Shown here: positions 19,838 to 29,780 of the stretch, piece after piece
Numbering within the stretch: the first letter of the stretch is position 1
Layout: each line of letters starts with the position of its first letter
NCBI GenBank assembly: GCA_033557835.1
Contig: JAWQRO010000395.1
Span: 1-39,952, forward strand
Origin: Helochares maculicollis
Lineage: Eukaryota; Arthropoda; Insecta; Coleoptera; Hydrophilidae
Reading direction: 5' to 3'
Length of the DNA: 39,952 bases
Program-made: the position numbers and the translations under genes
The notes under the pieces: generated by a model
Database searches by the model: none
Seen by the model: the letters and a program-made list of their open reading frames with translations, nothing else
Told to the model about the DNA's origin: nothing

Positions 19838-19903
19838 TCGATCAGATCAGACCAGTGCAGATCAGAGCAGATCAGATCAAACCAGGGAAGATCAAATCAG
19901 AAG
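19838..19903. repeat. Degenerate (GATCA) repeat
   Basis: Irregular gatcagatcagaccag and agatcaaaccag units over 66 bp. Confidence 0.7.
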
Positions 19904-20365
19904 AAAACAATCAAAAATGGAAAATGCAATGGAATAATGACGCAAAAAGGCAAAAATACTCATAAAAGACATAGACCAATTGTACTTCGTGAATTTACAG
20001 AACTGAACTATTACCTGACTCAATTCCTTGCAAGGTACGGAAGCTTTGGATGAAAGCTAAAACGATTTGGAAAGAGGACGAGTAACTACGTCTCTTGCCA
20101 TGAAGACGAGCAGGGTGGTTGGAAGTCACAACCTTCATGGAACAAACCATCGAAACGAAAGAAACCAAAGACTAGACTGGTACGAAAAATAATATAATAC
20201 AATTTATCAGAAATACGACAAAATAACAAGTAAAGATGCATAAGATCACATTTCGTCGAAAGAAGCTAAGCAGTACCGATAAGAGAATCTAAAGATCAAA
20301 CCGGATAGACCTAATGAGATAACTACCAGAAGGATAACGGAGGAGTTGGTGGTTTCTGGAGGGTA

Positions 20366-20575
20366 TGACAGTCAGACATTGGAGATGGTACACGCACCCC
20401 TTGGGTTACCAAGGAAGCCTTATAAAAGGTTCTGTACTAGCTTCACAAAAACAGTCCTTCATAAGGAGCTCGTAGAAAGACAGCAAGGCAGACTCAGTTC
20501 GGCTCTTTGACCGAGGAGGTCTAAACAAATAGCTCGGGATACCAAACTATGAGTGAATAAATTAGAAATAAATAG
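20366..20575 (+). mobile_element. Possible solo LTR-like segment
   Basis: A purine-rich tract (ggaggagttggtgg near 20340) is followed by tgacag, a TATAAAAGG box at 20421, and AATAAA at about 20556 and 20567. This is the order purine tract, U3 promoter, R, polyadenylation signal seen in LTRs. No matching second LTR, clear CA end or target duplication was identified, so this could be chance. Confidence 0.22.
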
Positions 20576-20765
20576 CCGGTATTTTGCGGTAGAACTTCTG
20601 GATGAAAAGGATGTATTAAATAAATTAATGTTGTCATGTCTAATTGGTACCAGTCTGCGTTTAATCCTCGCATGCGCTCGATTCTCGCACGTCCAAGTAT
20701 CCGCGGTCAATTTTTGCTCAACGAAATGTCCCCGTCCTTTCGACGTGACACTGTACGGTACTTAC

Positions 20766-20841
20766 CGATCAGGTACCATTCACCATTTGTGATGAAATCG
20801 GACAAATCTCCTCCTTCCTCTGAGTTTAGTACGAGGTCCAG
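20766..20841 (-). CDS. nAChRalpha6: nAChR alpha6, exon 6 of the ligand-binding domain
   Basis: This 76-bp exon lies between tttgtgcag and gtaagtacc. It starts in phase 0 and reads LDLVLNSEEGGDLSDFITNG, then EWYLI plus one base of glycine. Fly alpha6 has nearly the same LDLVLN-GGDLSDFITNGEW segment, the beta-strand region between the Cys-loop and loop C. The NGEW motif supplies part of the complementary structure near the binding site. Homologous codons in insect alpha6 are known A-to-I editing targets, but editing cannot be judged from DNA. Confidence 0.95.
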
Positions 20842-22931
20842 CTGCACAAAACGTACATGTAACACATGCCACATACGCACTACGACTACTGGTGTGGGTT
20901 AAAATTCAGCTAATGGTCGAATGCTAGGTTTTTGTGTCGAATGCTAAACGGATTTTATTTATTGTTGGTAGTAGGTGAATGTTTTGGGGTTCGACGCAGT
21001 TATCATTTACGAGTTTGTACATGCGGGATAATCATGACACTGCACTGGGATCATACAAGGTAACTACTGTTGTCTCTTCAACTAGTGAGTGGATAAAGCG
21101 ATCTGTCAAGGAAAATGTAATGTCCATTAGTTCGGGATCTGCATCGACATTCGTTGCAGAGATTAATTGACGTCAGAGGGCAAAGCCTGGTTGCTTTGGC
21201 TCACCGGCAAACGATTACAGAGGAGCGGAGTGCGATGCGCAAACGGTGGCGGTACTGGTTGATGGCGATATACTACACCGACGTGAAACAACTTGTTCTG
21301 TTCGCAAGGCACATTTCAATACGACAGAGTACAGCAGGAGATGTAATCGTTCGGCGAAATGTTGGATAAGTGTGATAGATACGGGAGTCCGGGCACGTGC
21401 ATAACAACTCTACGCCAACAATGAGCGTGTAAATGCCATCGTGCACAATACATCGATGGTTTCTCCGCTACCATCTCTGATATTACGTCAAGAACATTCA
21501 AAGATAAGATACGCTTACAATAGGACTGGGGCGGCATGCTTCAAACAAATAGACGGGTCATGCTGTTTGGGGAGATACAGAAAAATATTTTTAGTTACTT
21601 CAACGCATACCTCCTGTTCTCTCGATTCGTTTCAGCCGGATTCAAAACGGTTCGTTCGAGAGAACTTTTCAAAAGTGCCAAAATTACATGACGAAAACTT
21701 TGTGTACAAGAGCGAATTACAACATGCACTGAGAGACACATGCCTTAACTAGTAAATTGATCAATAAATCAATCGAAGTATACCTATTCGTCCTTATTAC
21801 ATTTCTATTAGTTAGTTACGCCATACTGCGAATGTCCCTTCGAAATGAAATTCGTGGACTGACGCTTTGCATTCGAGGGAATGCAAAAACGTGAATACTG
21901 ACATTTCTTGGATTTGTTGCGATTTCCGTTGCGAATCGATGTTTTTAAAAACCCAGCTCGTACGAGCTACGATTTTTAGGGTACAGCCTTCATTGCAATC
22001 GAGGCAACTTTGACCTCACAAATGACCCACGGGGTTGTCCAGGCGTTATTTTTAAATTTTTTCGAGCTGCACCAGAAGTCACGAAACATAACATAATCAT
22101 TGTAAAGGAAATGAAATCAGGTTTAAAATGTTGCGTCGCTCGACCTCCATCCCATTTAAGAAAAATCAGCCGTTCGTGGAATTAATTTCGAGGGTCGGGG
22201 AAATCGCGACCGTCGCCAACGGACGCGCTGAGCAGAGGTGAGAGTAAAAAATAATGCCAACGTCTAGGTGATATCGATATGGCTGACTTGCTAAGAAGCA
22301 AATATTGGGTTTTCCGTAGCCATTCGGCTCAACTGGTACAGATCGTACCTTTTGTAAATATAGACTTACAGGCGCAATATGAAGTCCGGAAATTTATAGA
22401 ACGTATTGAAGAGCTCTGAAGCTCTGAATTACCAAACCTGCAGAAGGAAATCGTTGCTTTACCTGTACGAGGTATAACTCGTTCCTATTGTATCGAAAAA
22501 TCGACACATTCATAAAGTGACTTTAGTTCTAATCCATTGAGAGTTCCTGATCGCGTTGCAAAAAGGAGTGAAGTTATAAATTTCCTCTTGAAAACATCTG
22601 CAAAGTGAACAACCAAACGAATTAAACTTGACGAGTAAAACTGCGAACAAAACGGCGTTTCAGCAAGGGAGTGACACGACGTCACATCAAAGGTATTTTA
22701 AAATTCTGTAAAAGCTATGTGCAACGGAACGATGTACTTTTCGAAATTCTAACTTGTTCGCTAGTCTGGCTATAATTACCGGTCTGAATAATAATAAGAT
22801 CGTTTGATTTTCGAGGCGAGCTTTCGGAGTTTTGAGGAATATAACTGTGAATGGAGCTCTTCAATGGCATTGACGGCGCTCTGTAACGACATTTCCGAGT
22901 TTGCCTTTCATGCGGCGTATCTATGGGTATA
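20842..22931 (-). other. Receptor intron 5, right of exon 6
   Basis: No exon was seen. Several frames near 21150-21750 (for example one ending LHDENFVYKSELQHALRDTC) look protein-like but match nothing I recognise and have no splice context. They may be transposon debris. Confidence 0.4.
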
Positions 22932-23510
22932 AATCAGGTCTGTAAATATGAAACCGGAATTTACTCATACAAAACTTCAGTCTAGCCTTGTTTCGTGTTT
23001 GCGTTCGTCAAAGACTTTTAACTCGCAGCAATAAAACTTCCATACAACAACATATTTTTTCACGGCGTTAATCACGTTGAAACGTGCATCAACGGCCCCT
23101 TTTTCCTGTGCTTACACTTGCCAGACATTGATTTTCTGCAACCTTTTGAAGAAAACTTCGGGAGAATCGCATCGGATGCTTGTCGAGGCGGACGCGGACA
23201 AGCTCTTTACTAAAACACTGTGCTTTGAGTGCCTTCGAAAATTCAAAAGCGGCAATTTTGATGGTAGAGACGAAGAAGACAGGTAACCAGAAAATTTGAA
23301 AACGCTGAATTGCGAGCCCTGTTGGATGGAGACTTGAGAATGACTTGAGATGTGACTTGAGAAGCCATCTTCGTACGTTTCAAAACCAAGAACCAGATCC
23401 AGAAGTTGGGCAAATGAACTGAGTGAAGGATGGCTGAATAGTGGAGCACTTTCGAAATGTTGCTCGCCAGGCACAAAACATCGTTTCGCCGTGGAGCTAT
23501 GATTGGCCAT
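22932..23510 (+). mobile_element. Mariner relic, 5' end and N-terminal transposase part
   Basis: A mariner-like end (tcaggtctgtaaatatgaaa, then ccggaattt) occurs at about 22934-22963. About 140 bp later the frame reads LLKKTSGESHRMLVEADADK and FRKFKSGNFD-type residues (23130-23270). AELRALLDGD, then KIQKLGK-type text and LLARHK follow through several frameshifts to about 23500. This order matches the HTH half of mariner transposases. The catalytic half is missing, or replaced by the different fragment that starts near 23930. Confidence 0.75.
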
Positions 23511-23929
23511 GTGAAGTATAAATATTTCTGTCTAGCAATCTATCTTGAAAATGAAACAACGGGAGGCCTGGTGTTGCAGAAATTCTGAAAGTATTTCTAA
23601 CAAGCTCAAATTTCAAGTCCAGATAGATGTTACTGTGGTATGTCGATGGGTCTTGAGTAGTTCACAAAATTCTCAAAGAGTCAGGTCTGACTCATTTGAC
23701 CACGTAGCGAAACACAGGAAGACAGAGTAGATTCGAGACATTAGTGAAATATTACATTTTAAGTAAGAATTACCATGGCTTCACTCATGAAATTACCAGC
23801 TTGGCACAAATGGACTAACCATAGAAAACATTCTTTGAAGCATTTGATAATCTCACATATCAAAGTTATATCCTTGGACATTGACATGTGATATATGGTG
23901 AGATCGAGCCGTTATTGGGCGTTTCAAAG

Positions 23930-24420
23930 ACCATAAGTCAAAAAATCTTGTATCAGGAATTGTGTGTTAAAAAAATCTCTCGTTGGATCTCTTGACTCAT
24001 CTCTTGATGAACGGACAAAAACGAGCTAGGTGTCAAAAAACTACAACGATTCAATGCAGAACACTCTAAAAACCTTAATTATATCCTCAGTAGGGATGAT
24101 TCGTTTATACATATGAACCATAACATAACCATCAGTCGAGTGTTTAAGGTGAAGAAAATCGCACCAATCATCCGTTGTCGACGTGTGTCCATTAAGATTG
24201 TAGCAACATTTGTCTCGAAAGCAGGTCCTGCAGCAACGATTCCTCTACACCATCAAAAAACAGGTAATTCTGATTGGTATACAACCATTTGGGGCACAAG
24301 TAATCTCTGAGCCTCGAAATATCAACCCAACAGGGCGAATCATTCTCCACTACGACAACGCTAGTTCACACAGCTCACCAGATAGTTGCATTTTTAGAGC
24401 GATAACTTGCATACTTTAAA
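23930..24420 (+). mobile_element. Mariner relic, middle part of a different family
   Basis: Frame-shifting text reads SKILYQELCVKKISRW (23935-23985), LDERTKT, then a link region with EHSKNLNYILSRDDSF near 24060-24105. It continues IVATFVSKAGPAATIPLHHQ and TGNSDWYTTI (24196-24290), then a catalytic LHYDNASSH near 24350-24375, where functional elements have LHHDNA. Stops in all frames show it is dead. The TIPL-WYTTI signature differs from the neighbouring relics, so it is a separate insertion or family. Confidence 0.75.
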
Positions 24421-24514
24421 AAAGAAAGAAGATTTTAAAATCGATTTGATTTCCATCATCGGTACATACAAAATTTCAAAGACAACTCTCGCATCTCAAG
24501 CATATTAAGTACCA

Positions 24515-25085
24515 TGGGCATCTCCAAGCCACCCAGCATCATCGATAGTAGGACCAAATCGCTATGGACGGAAAGAAATGCAATGCACGATGTTTTGAGT
24601 TTGGCAATTCCACAAGAGTGTTGTATGAGCTGCTACGGTACAGCTAATACCGGGTGGTACCGACCACAAATGATGTATTGTAACCAGACACCGCCTGAAA
24701 AATGATCAAAACATCAAAGTGGGCAAAACAGTGGCTCTGCTTCAGCATATCATCACATCTCACACAACAAAACCGGTCAAGGAAACGATTGTCGTGTTTA
24801 GTTGGCAAATAGTTTCGCATGCGGTTTACTCACCAGATTTGGCTCCCTCCGACTAGTTCGCATCGAACGCTCTCGCTGAGCAGCGCTTCACTTCTTACGA
24901 AAACGCACGAAAGTGGTTCCAAAAGAGCAACATTTAGGCGTGGCTTCCATAAATTGCCAGATGGGAAAATGTGTAGCTAGCGATGGACATTTTTTTACAA
25001 AACCCATGCAATAAATGCGCATAAAATTAAAACAGCTACAGTGTCTCCACTAAAAATTCCCGAATCGATTCATAAATATACAACA
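24515..25085 (+). mobile_element. Mariner relic, C-terminal half of a third family
   Basis: Fragments in shifting frames read HPASSIVGPNRYGRKEMQC (24530-24590), SVVYELLRYS (24618-24647), then KPVKETIV (24772-24795), VYSPDLAPSD (24826-24856, the conserved PYSPDLAP block), ALAEQRFTSYENARKWF (24875-24920), and a WENV remnant of the terminal ERWEK motif near 24963. A possible 3' end (aaaaattcccg at 25050) lies at the expected distance. The element has lost its 5' half. Confidence 0.75.
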
Positions 25086-25830
25086 TTAAAGTACCAACAG
25101 ATATATCTACAGAATAAAAACTTACGCACGATGTGGAGATGAGGCTAAAATTGAACATTTTCCTTTGATTCATATTACTTAACATGGTAGCCCCAACCCA
25201 CCATCACAGTAAGCGCCTTAAGAATTGCCATTTCATTGTAGTGCCTATTTTAGTGTTTTTAGTTGCAATTTAACACTAATTTAAATAATTGGCAATATTC
25301 AAGCAAAATGCTGAAATAAAAGTAGGCTCTCATGTTTGCAAACGTTTTTCAATAAACATCCCATTTTGACGCAAACATTTTTAGAGTTGCCAATTAGGCA
25401 CAACGGACATAAAACTAGGTTATATTTTCGGCAATTGAAATTAATTTAAAAAATTCATTCAAAGGAATCTTGTCCAAGAATTCAGCTTGCCGAGTGCAAC
25501 AAAGTAAATTAGGCAACAAATGAATGATTTCCAGATATTTTTGAGTTGGCAATATCTTAGGAGATTGGCAATGCAATCAATTGTTTGCGAACGGCAATTC
25601 TGATAAATTGCACAGCTTCTTGTTTTCTTTCAGTAAATATAAGCCGACAATGCAATATTTTTACTTCTTATTCCCAGATCAAAATTGTGAAACGTCCTGC
25701 TCCAGCTGCCTTTTGTTAGATGTGAGAATTTTGTCTTCAAAAACCACTAAAGGGACATCTTTGACTTTGTGAAAACTTTGCATACTTTGGCGTAGCAATC
25801 ACTAATCAAGCGAAGAACACTTCACCCAAC
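25086..25830. other. AT-rich intron stretch with a TTGGCAAT cluster
   Basis: No exon was seen. TTGGCAAT or its complement occurs at about 25290, 25387, 25548 and 25565, with looser cggcaatt copies at 25430 and 25594. They could be degenerate repeats or NFI-type half-sites, or a product of base composition. Confidence 0.3.
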
Positions 25831-25989
25831 AGGGTTCCTCACATAGTATGTTACGTTTGTGTCGAAGATCTTAGACAATGGTGTGAGAAAAAGGAGATGG
25901 TTCGATGGTGGGTCAAAAGGACATAGTCCAAGATTTTCTGTCTCTGTGTCATCAATGGATGACACTCTAGTCCTGATTTTAACCCCACG

Positions 25990-26420
25990 ATGGTTTCCAA
26001 AGTTCTCCAAAACATTTAGAACCACGGTTGAGTTGAATGTTTTGGTCAGAGACTTTGGTTTGACTAAGGAAAAAGTTACTTGGTCCTAGGCTAAAAGAAA
26101 AACACTTCTTGGAACCTGGGACATCTATTTCCCATGATAGACCAAGAGATTGACAGTTTACTTGATTTTTCTCGAACGAGGATTTGGTTTCCTGCCTGGC
26201 AATGAAAGTCTAATGAATGGATTTAGGAAAAAGGAGACTTTTTATAGATTCATCAAAAAATAAGTTTAGAGGATGCATTATTACAAAATGGATACACTTA
26301 TGCTTCAAGACCTATTTCTTATCCAGTTCATGTGAAGTAATACTTACAAAAACCTTGTGTCAGTTTAGAGATAATTGAAAGAAAAGTCGAAATGTGATCT
26401 CTTATGGATCCATTTTCATC
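25990..26420 (+). mobile_element. Decayed transposon-like ORF of an unnamed multicopy animal family
   Basis: The plus strand reads VELNVLVRDFGLTKEK (26026-26080), a frame change to a segment like KRKTLLGTWDI, DLVSCLAMK (26170-26205), LFIDSSKNKFRGC (26240-26280) and a further decayed stretch to about 26400. The order LVRDLGLTK, EDLVSC, LFIDSSK is one I recall from large multicopy, uncharacterised ORFs in hemipterans and other animals, generally taken to be transposon-borne. I cannot name the superfamily. Stops and shifts show it is non-functional. It lies in receptor intron 5. Confidence 0.45.
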
Positions 26421-28124
26421 GCAAAAATGTTCGTTGCTATTAGAATCCAAACTATGTTTTCACTCTTCCCTCTTCCCTCAACACAAAGATATACAAGTTG
26501 AAAACCAGCAAAATATACTAATAGTGACGCTAAGCAAAATCATACAGCTTGACCATCAAATGAGACTTTGAAGACGAATGGTTAAGCAACATTCTTGAAC
26601 AGCTTTGAAATGAGAAATACGTTTGGCTCATTTAGCCAAAAGCCAAAAGAAAAATTAGTTTGTTCATTTTTGGGAGCCGTGAACAAAAGTTTTGGCAATC
26701 AATTCTAACAAAGTTCAACAACGATTTGGCTGAAATTTCGGAAACGGAAAAGAATCCCAGCCGAAAAGTATGACAGTGGTGATTGTGGAATTGCTTCTCG
26801 AAGCACTTCAAACGCAAGAAAATTAGGTATTTACATTTTTGCCTCTCGCCAACAGACGGTTCCACTCTATCTGCAAAGTGAGAATCCACTGATTTCGCTT
26901 CGTCAGGACGAGCTGTATGACGGATATCAAAATGTACTGGAGCGTAACGGCGTGAGAGTAAACGCAAGTAAATTAAGTCGATCACTTTGATCCACCTAAA
27001 TGTATTGTGCAACATTTGAAGGCTACCCCTGAAAAGTTGTTTAAAATGCACCTCAGTATTATACAAGTTTATAGAATTTATCGCTTATTCGGTTAAAACA
27101 CATACCAACGCATTAGATATTGCACATCCCTGCCAGAAGCAAATTCACGTTACTGCCTCTGCTAAGGACTTCACGTCGAGAGAGGAAGGAGTCTTGGCTC
27201 ATCTGTTTTGATAAGGAAGCTGGTGGTGTTATGGGGAGGCTTTGAGAACATACAGCAAATCGAAACATGTTGGTGAGGGACCGAAATGTTTTATCAACAT
27301 GGCTAATGGTACGAAACCATTGGATTTTGAGAATTGATTGGTGAAGTTTGGAAGTTTTGACTGACAATAAAAGCTGCCAGGTGACCAGTGATGACTATGG
27401 CGCAGCGTATGCGGGCAATTGGTTCGGATCCGGAGATATGGCTTGGAAAAGGCGATGTTGTAGATGGCGGGATCTGGACTTCATAGTACCGGGAAAGCTA
27501 AGAGGAGTTGCAAAGTCGAAAGCAGAGGCATTAACTGCAGTGGTGCTCCATGCAAAATAGCAAATCTAGCGATCAGTCACATGGTTCCCTAGTGACTGGA
27601 AGGCTTCTAGTGGTGTGACAATCGCGACCCGGTTATGAGTTTCTCACAATTAAAGCTTTTTAAGTGTTGCTAGTTTTTCATTCTACTCTAGATCTAACAT
27701 GAAACATGTTCGGGTACTCCAGAGACAAGGCACCTGTTATAGTGGCGTTTTTGATCGTTTCGGCCATTAAGTATCTAGTCGACTATTGTTTGATTTACGG
27801 AGGAGGCAACGTAATATTACGTTATCCCCTCCCTAAACCAGTCAAGAGTCGCCAAGGAGGTTCTGAAAGTCGTCTTGTCTTTGGGATGTCGACCATGTGG
27901 CATCTAAAGGTGGCGCGGTACGAGTGGCACAAGCAATTTTTTGCTGCTAAGGAGGTTTCGAAACTTGATAGTTGTGTGATAACGGCACTGCTCGGTGAGC
28001 CAATGGAGATGTCAATAGTGTAGGTGCTTGGCGCGGAGTCGTATGTGTGTACGGCATTAGGGCCGGGTGCTAGTGTAAGAGGCGTGTTATGTTGCACAAA
28101 GAACATGTAACATTACAGCAATAC
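26421..28124 (-). other. Receptor intron 5 beside exon 5
   Basis: Open frames at 26632-27066 (minus, 144 codons), 27706-28023 (plus) and 27822-28106 (minus) have no motif, no splice borders and no recognised relative. The region starts, in transcript order, with the exon 5 donor gtattgctg. Confidence 0.4.
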
Positions 28125-28305
28125 CTGGTTGCCGTCATAGGTCCAGCTACCAAACTTCATGTCACAGTGTTGGTCATCAAAGGGGAACCACGTAATGTCT
28201 ATCTTGCATGTGCTCTTGAAGATACCCGGAGGGACGTACAAGCAGCTGCCGTTATGTTTGACCACAACGTTTGTTTGGAATGTCCCGTCGAAACCCTCAT
28301 CAGCA
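28125..28305 (-). CDS. nAChRalpha6: nAChR alpha6, exon 5 with the Cys-loop
   Basis: This 181-bp exon enters with one base and ends in phase 0 at CAG|gtattg. It reads ADEGFDGTFQTNVVVKHNGS, then CLYVPPGIFKSTCKIDITWF, then PFDDQHCDMKFGSWTYDGNQ. The two cysteines of CKIDITWFPFDDQHC are 13 residues apart, the defining Cys-loop. WFPFD is the invariant tip, and the YVPPGIFKSTC strand belongs to the ligand-binding face. The acceptor (gttatgaag) lacks a strong pyrimidine tract, so a nearby alternative is possible, but the frame and phase agree with fly alpha6. Upstream exons 1-4 were not found in the window. Confidence 0.95.
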
Positions 28306-28917
28306 CTTCATAACAACATAGATCGTTAATGGATGCGCTGGAAATTTACACTGAAGGCGATTGTACCGCCTGCTTACGGTACCACTGACCGTATGGTCTT
28401 GGAGCATGCAACAATCATCCACTGCATTGCAACATTGATACGGTACAAGAAACAGCTAAACTAGATTTTTGGTGGTTAGCTGGTAGACGTAGTGGAACGT
28501 AGCCAATTGTTATCAAACAGTTAACCCCAGTGCTAGGCACTTCAAGAAGCCGCGTGTTGTGTCTCTGGAAGAAATCTCTTTCTCTAGAAACGAGAATGTG
28601 ACTCTGGAGCTATGGAATTCAAGATGAAATCTTAGGGAAACAAATCTTTTTGAGTGACATTTCTAGATGTCTAAAGGATTTTGGGTCTTTGTCTTAATCT
28701 TGACATAAATGATCGTTTTTGGACATAAAACTCTAAGGTATAACTACTTTTGCGATTTATTTCTGCCCTTACACATTCCGAAGGATGAAAATTAAATTCA
28801 GTGTTAATAGATTTTGGTAGTACCACCGTGAAGTTGTTTCGAGGCAAACCAGTACTATTGGCAAAGTTCATAGTACCGGGATAAAATATGACAGTACGTT
28901 AAATGTACCTTCGATTA
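28306..28917 (-). other. Probable receptor intron 4, near exon 5
   Basis: No exon was seen. The conserved WKPDVLMYN end of exon 4 was looked for on the minus strand from here to the right edge and not found. Confidence 0.4.
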
Positions 28918-29780
28918 ATGGGTTGTTCGAAAAGTAATTTCGTCTTTGCCTTCACATCCAAACCATATCCAAATAGCTGATGCAGCAAGGTTTGCTCGTT
29001 AAAACGTTTGATCGCACGCAATAGTTTTTGGTCGGTACCTTCTATCACCAAACTATTAAAGTGAAAAGTAGCACTTTCGCATATTTTACTTCTTTTTACT
29101 ATGGAAAAGGTATAAAAGCTGTTCAGGTACAAACAAGTATTCGATGTGTATGGAAAGGACCTATTGATGGACGTCCAGTCTAAAACTGGTTTGCAAATTT
29201 CAACCCAGCAATGATGCGCCTTCGCGTAACGACTATGACTTACTTCTTAAACATCAAAAAAACGATCCATTTTTGAAGCACATCATCACTGGGGGACCAG
29301 AAATTGGTTGTCTTTAGTAATGTTAAATACAAAAGTTCATAGCATAAAAAAGATGAGCAGCGTTAAAGCAGTTCTGAAGCCGATAATCATCAAAAACTAG
29401 CCCTGCGGTGTGTTTGCTGGGGCTCTACTCCTAAGATACTGCTAGATCTCATAAAAGTTTGATAACTCCCCAACTCTTTTGCAGTTTTTGACTGCCACAT
29501 CCGCAGTACTCTCCAAATCTGGCAACGTCTGATTGAGACTTGCCCCAGTCGTTGCAAAATGTTTTAGACGGTACGTTTTTACCAGGGAGGTTGAAATTCA
29601 TCTCGACCAGTTTTTGCCAGAAAAAAGCAAACATGTCATGGGCATGAAGTTAGGTACTGCCAAAAGGATGGCGAAGGGTATTGGAAGCAAAACAGTCAAT
29701 TGATATTTCGCTAAGACTTTTAGTCACCGTAAGAACATCGTTCTCTTTTTCAAAAAACGAAATTACTTTTCGAACAATTA
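28918..29780 (+). mobile_element. Internally decayed mariner with near-perfect ends
   Basis: The left end contains ttgttcgaaaagtaatttcg at 28923-28942, and the next base extends the match. The right end carries its exact complement at 29757-29777, so 21 bp are perfectly inverted and both ends lie near TA. Inside, plus-strand text in changing frames reads NDYDLLLKHQKNDPFLKHII (29225-29285), PHPQYSPNLATSD (29490-29535), then QSLQNVLDG and the C-terminal LPKGWRRVLEAK (29655-29690). This matches a mariner catalytic domain with the PYSPDLAPSD block. The ~860-bp length against ~1280 bp for intact elements, with missing HTH text, shows internal loss. Confidence 0.85.

Larger units (their letters stand above)
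19351..20765. other. Intron 6, possible retrotransposon remnant
   Basis: Beyond the satellite lies sequence of unknown type with one coherent plus-strand fragment (LYFVNLQNELLPDSIPCKVR across a frameshift near 19980-20040), which might be from a retroelement. A gatcagatcag repeat lies at 19838-19903. At 20421 a TATAAAAGG is followed 135 bp later by two AATAAA signals. No full element could be delimited. Confidence 0.35.

Noticed and set aside
23112..23510. 132-codon minus-strand frame
   Set aside because: Antisense shadow of the mariner fragment at 22932-23510.
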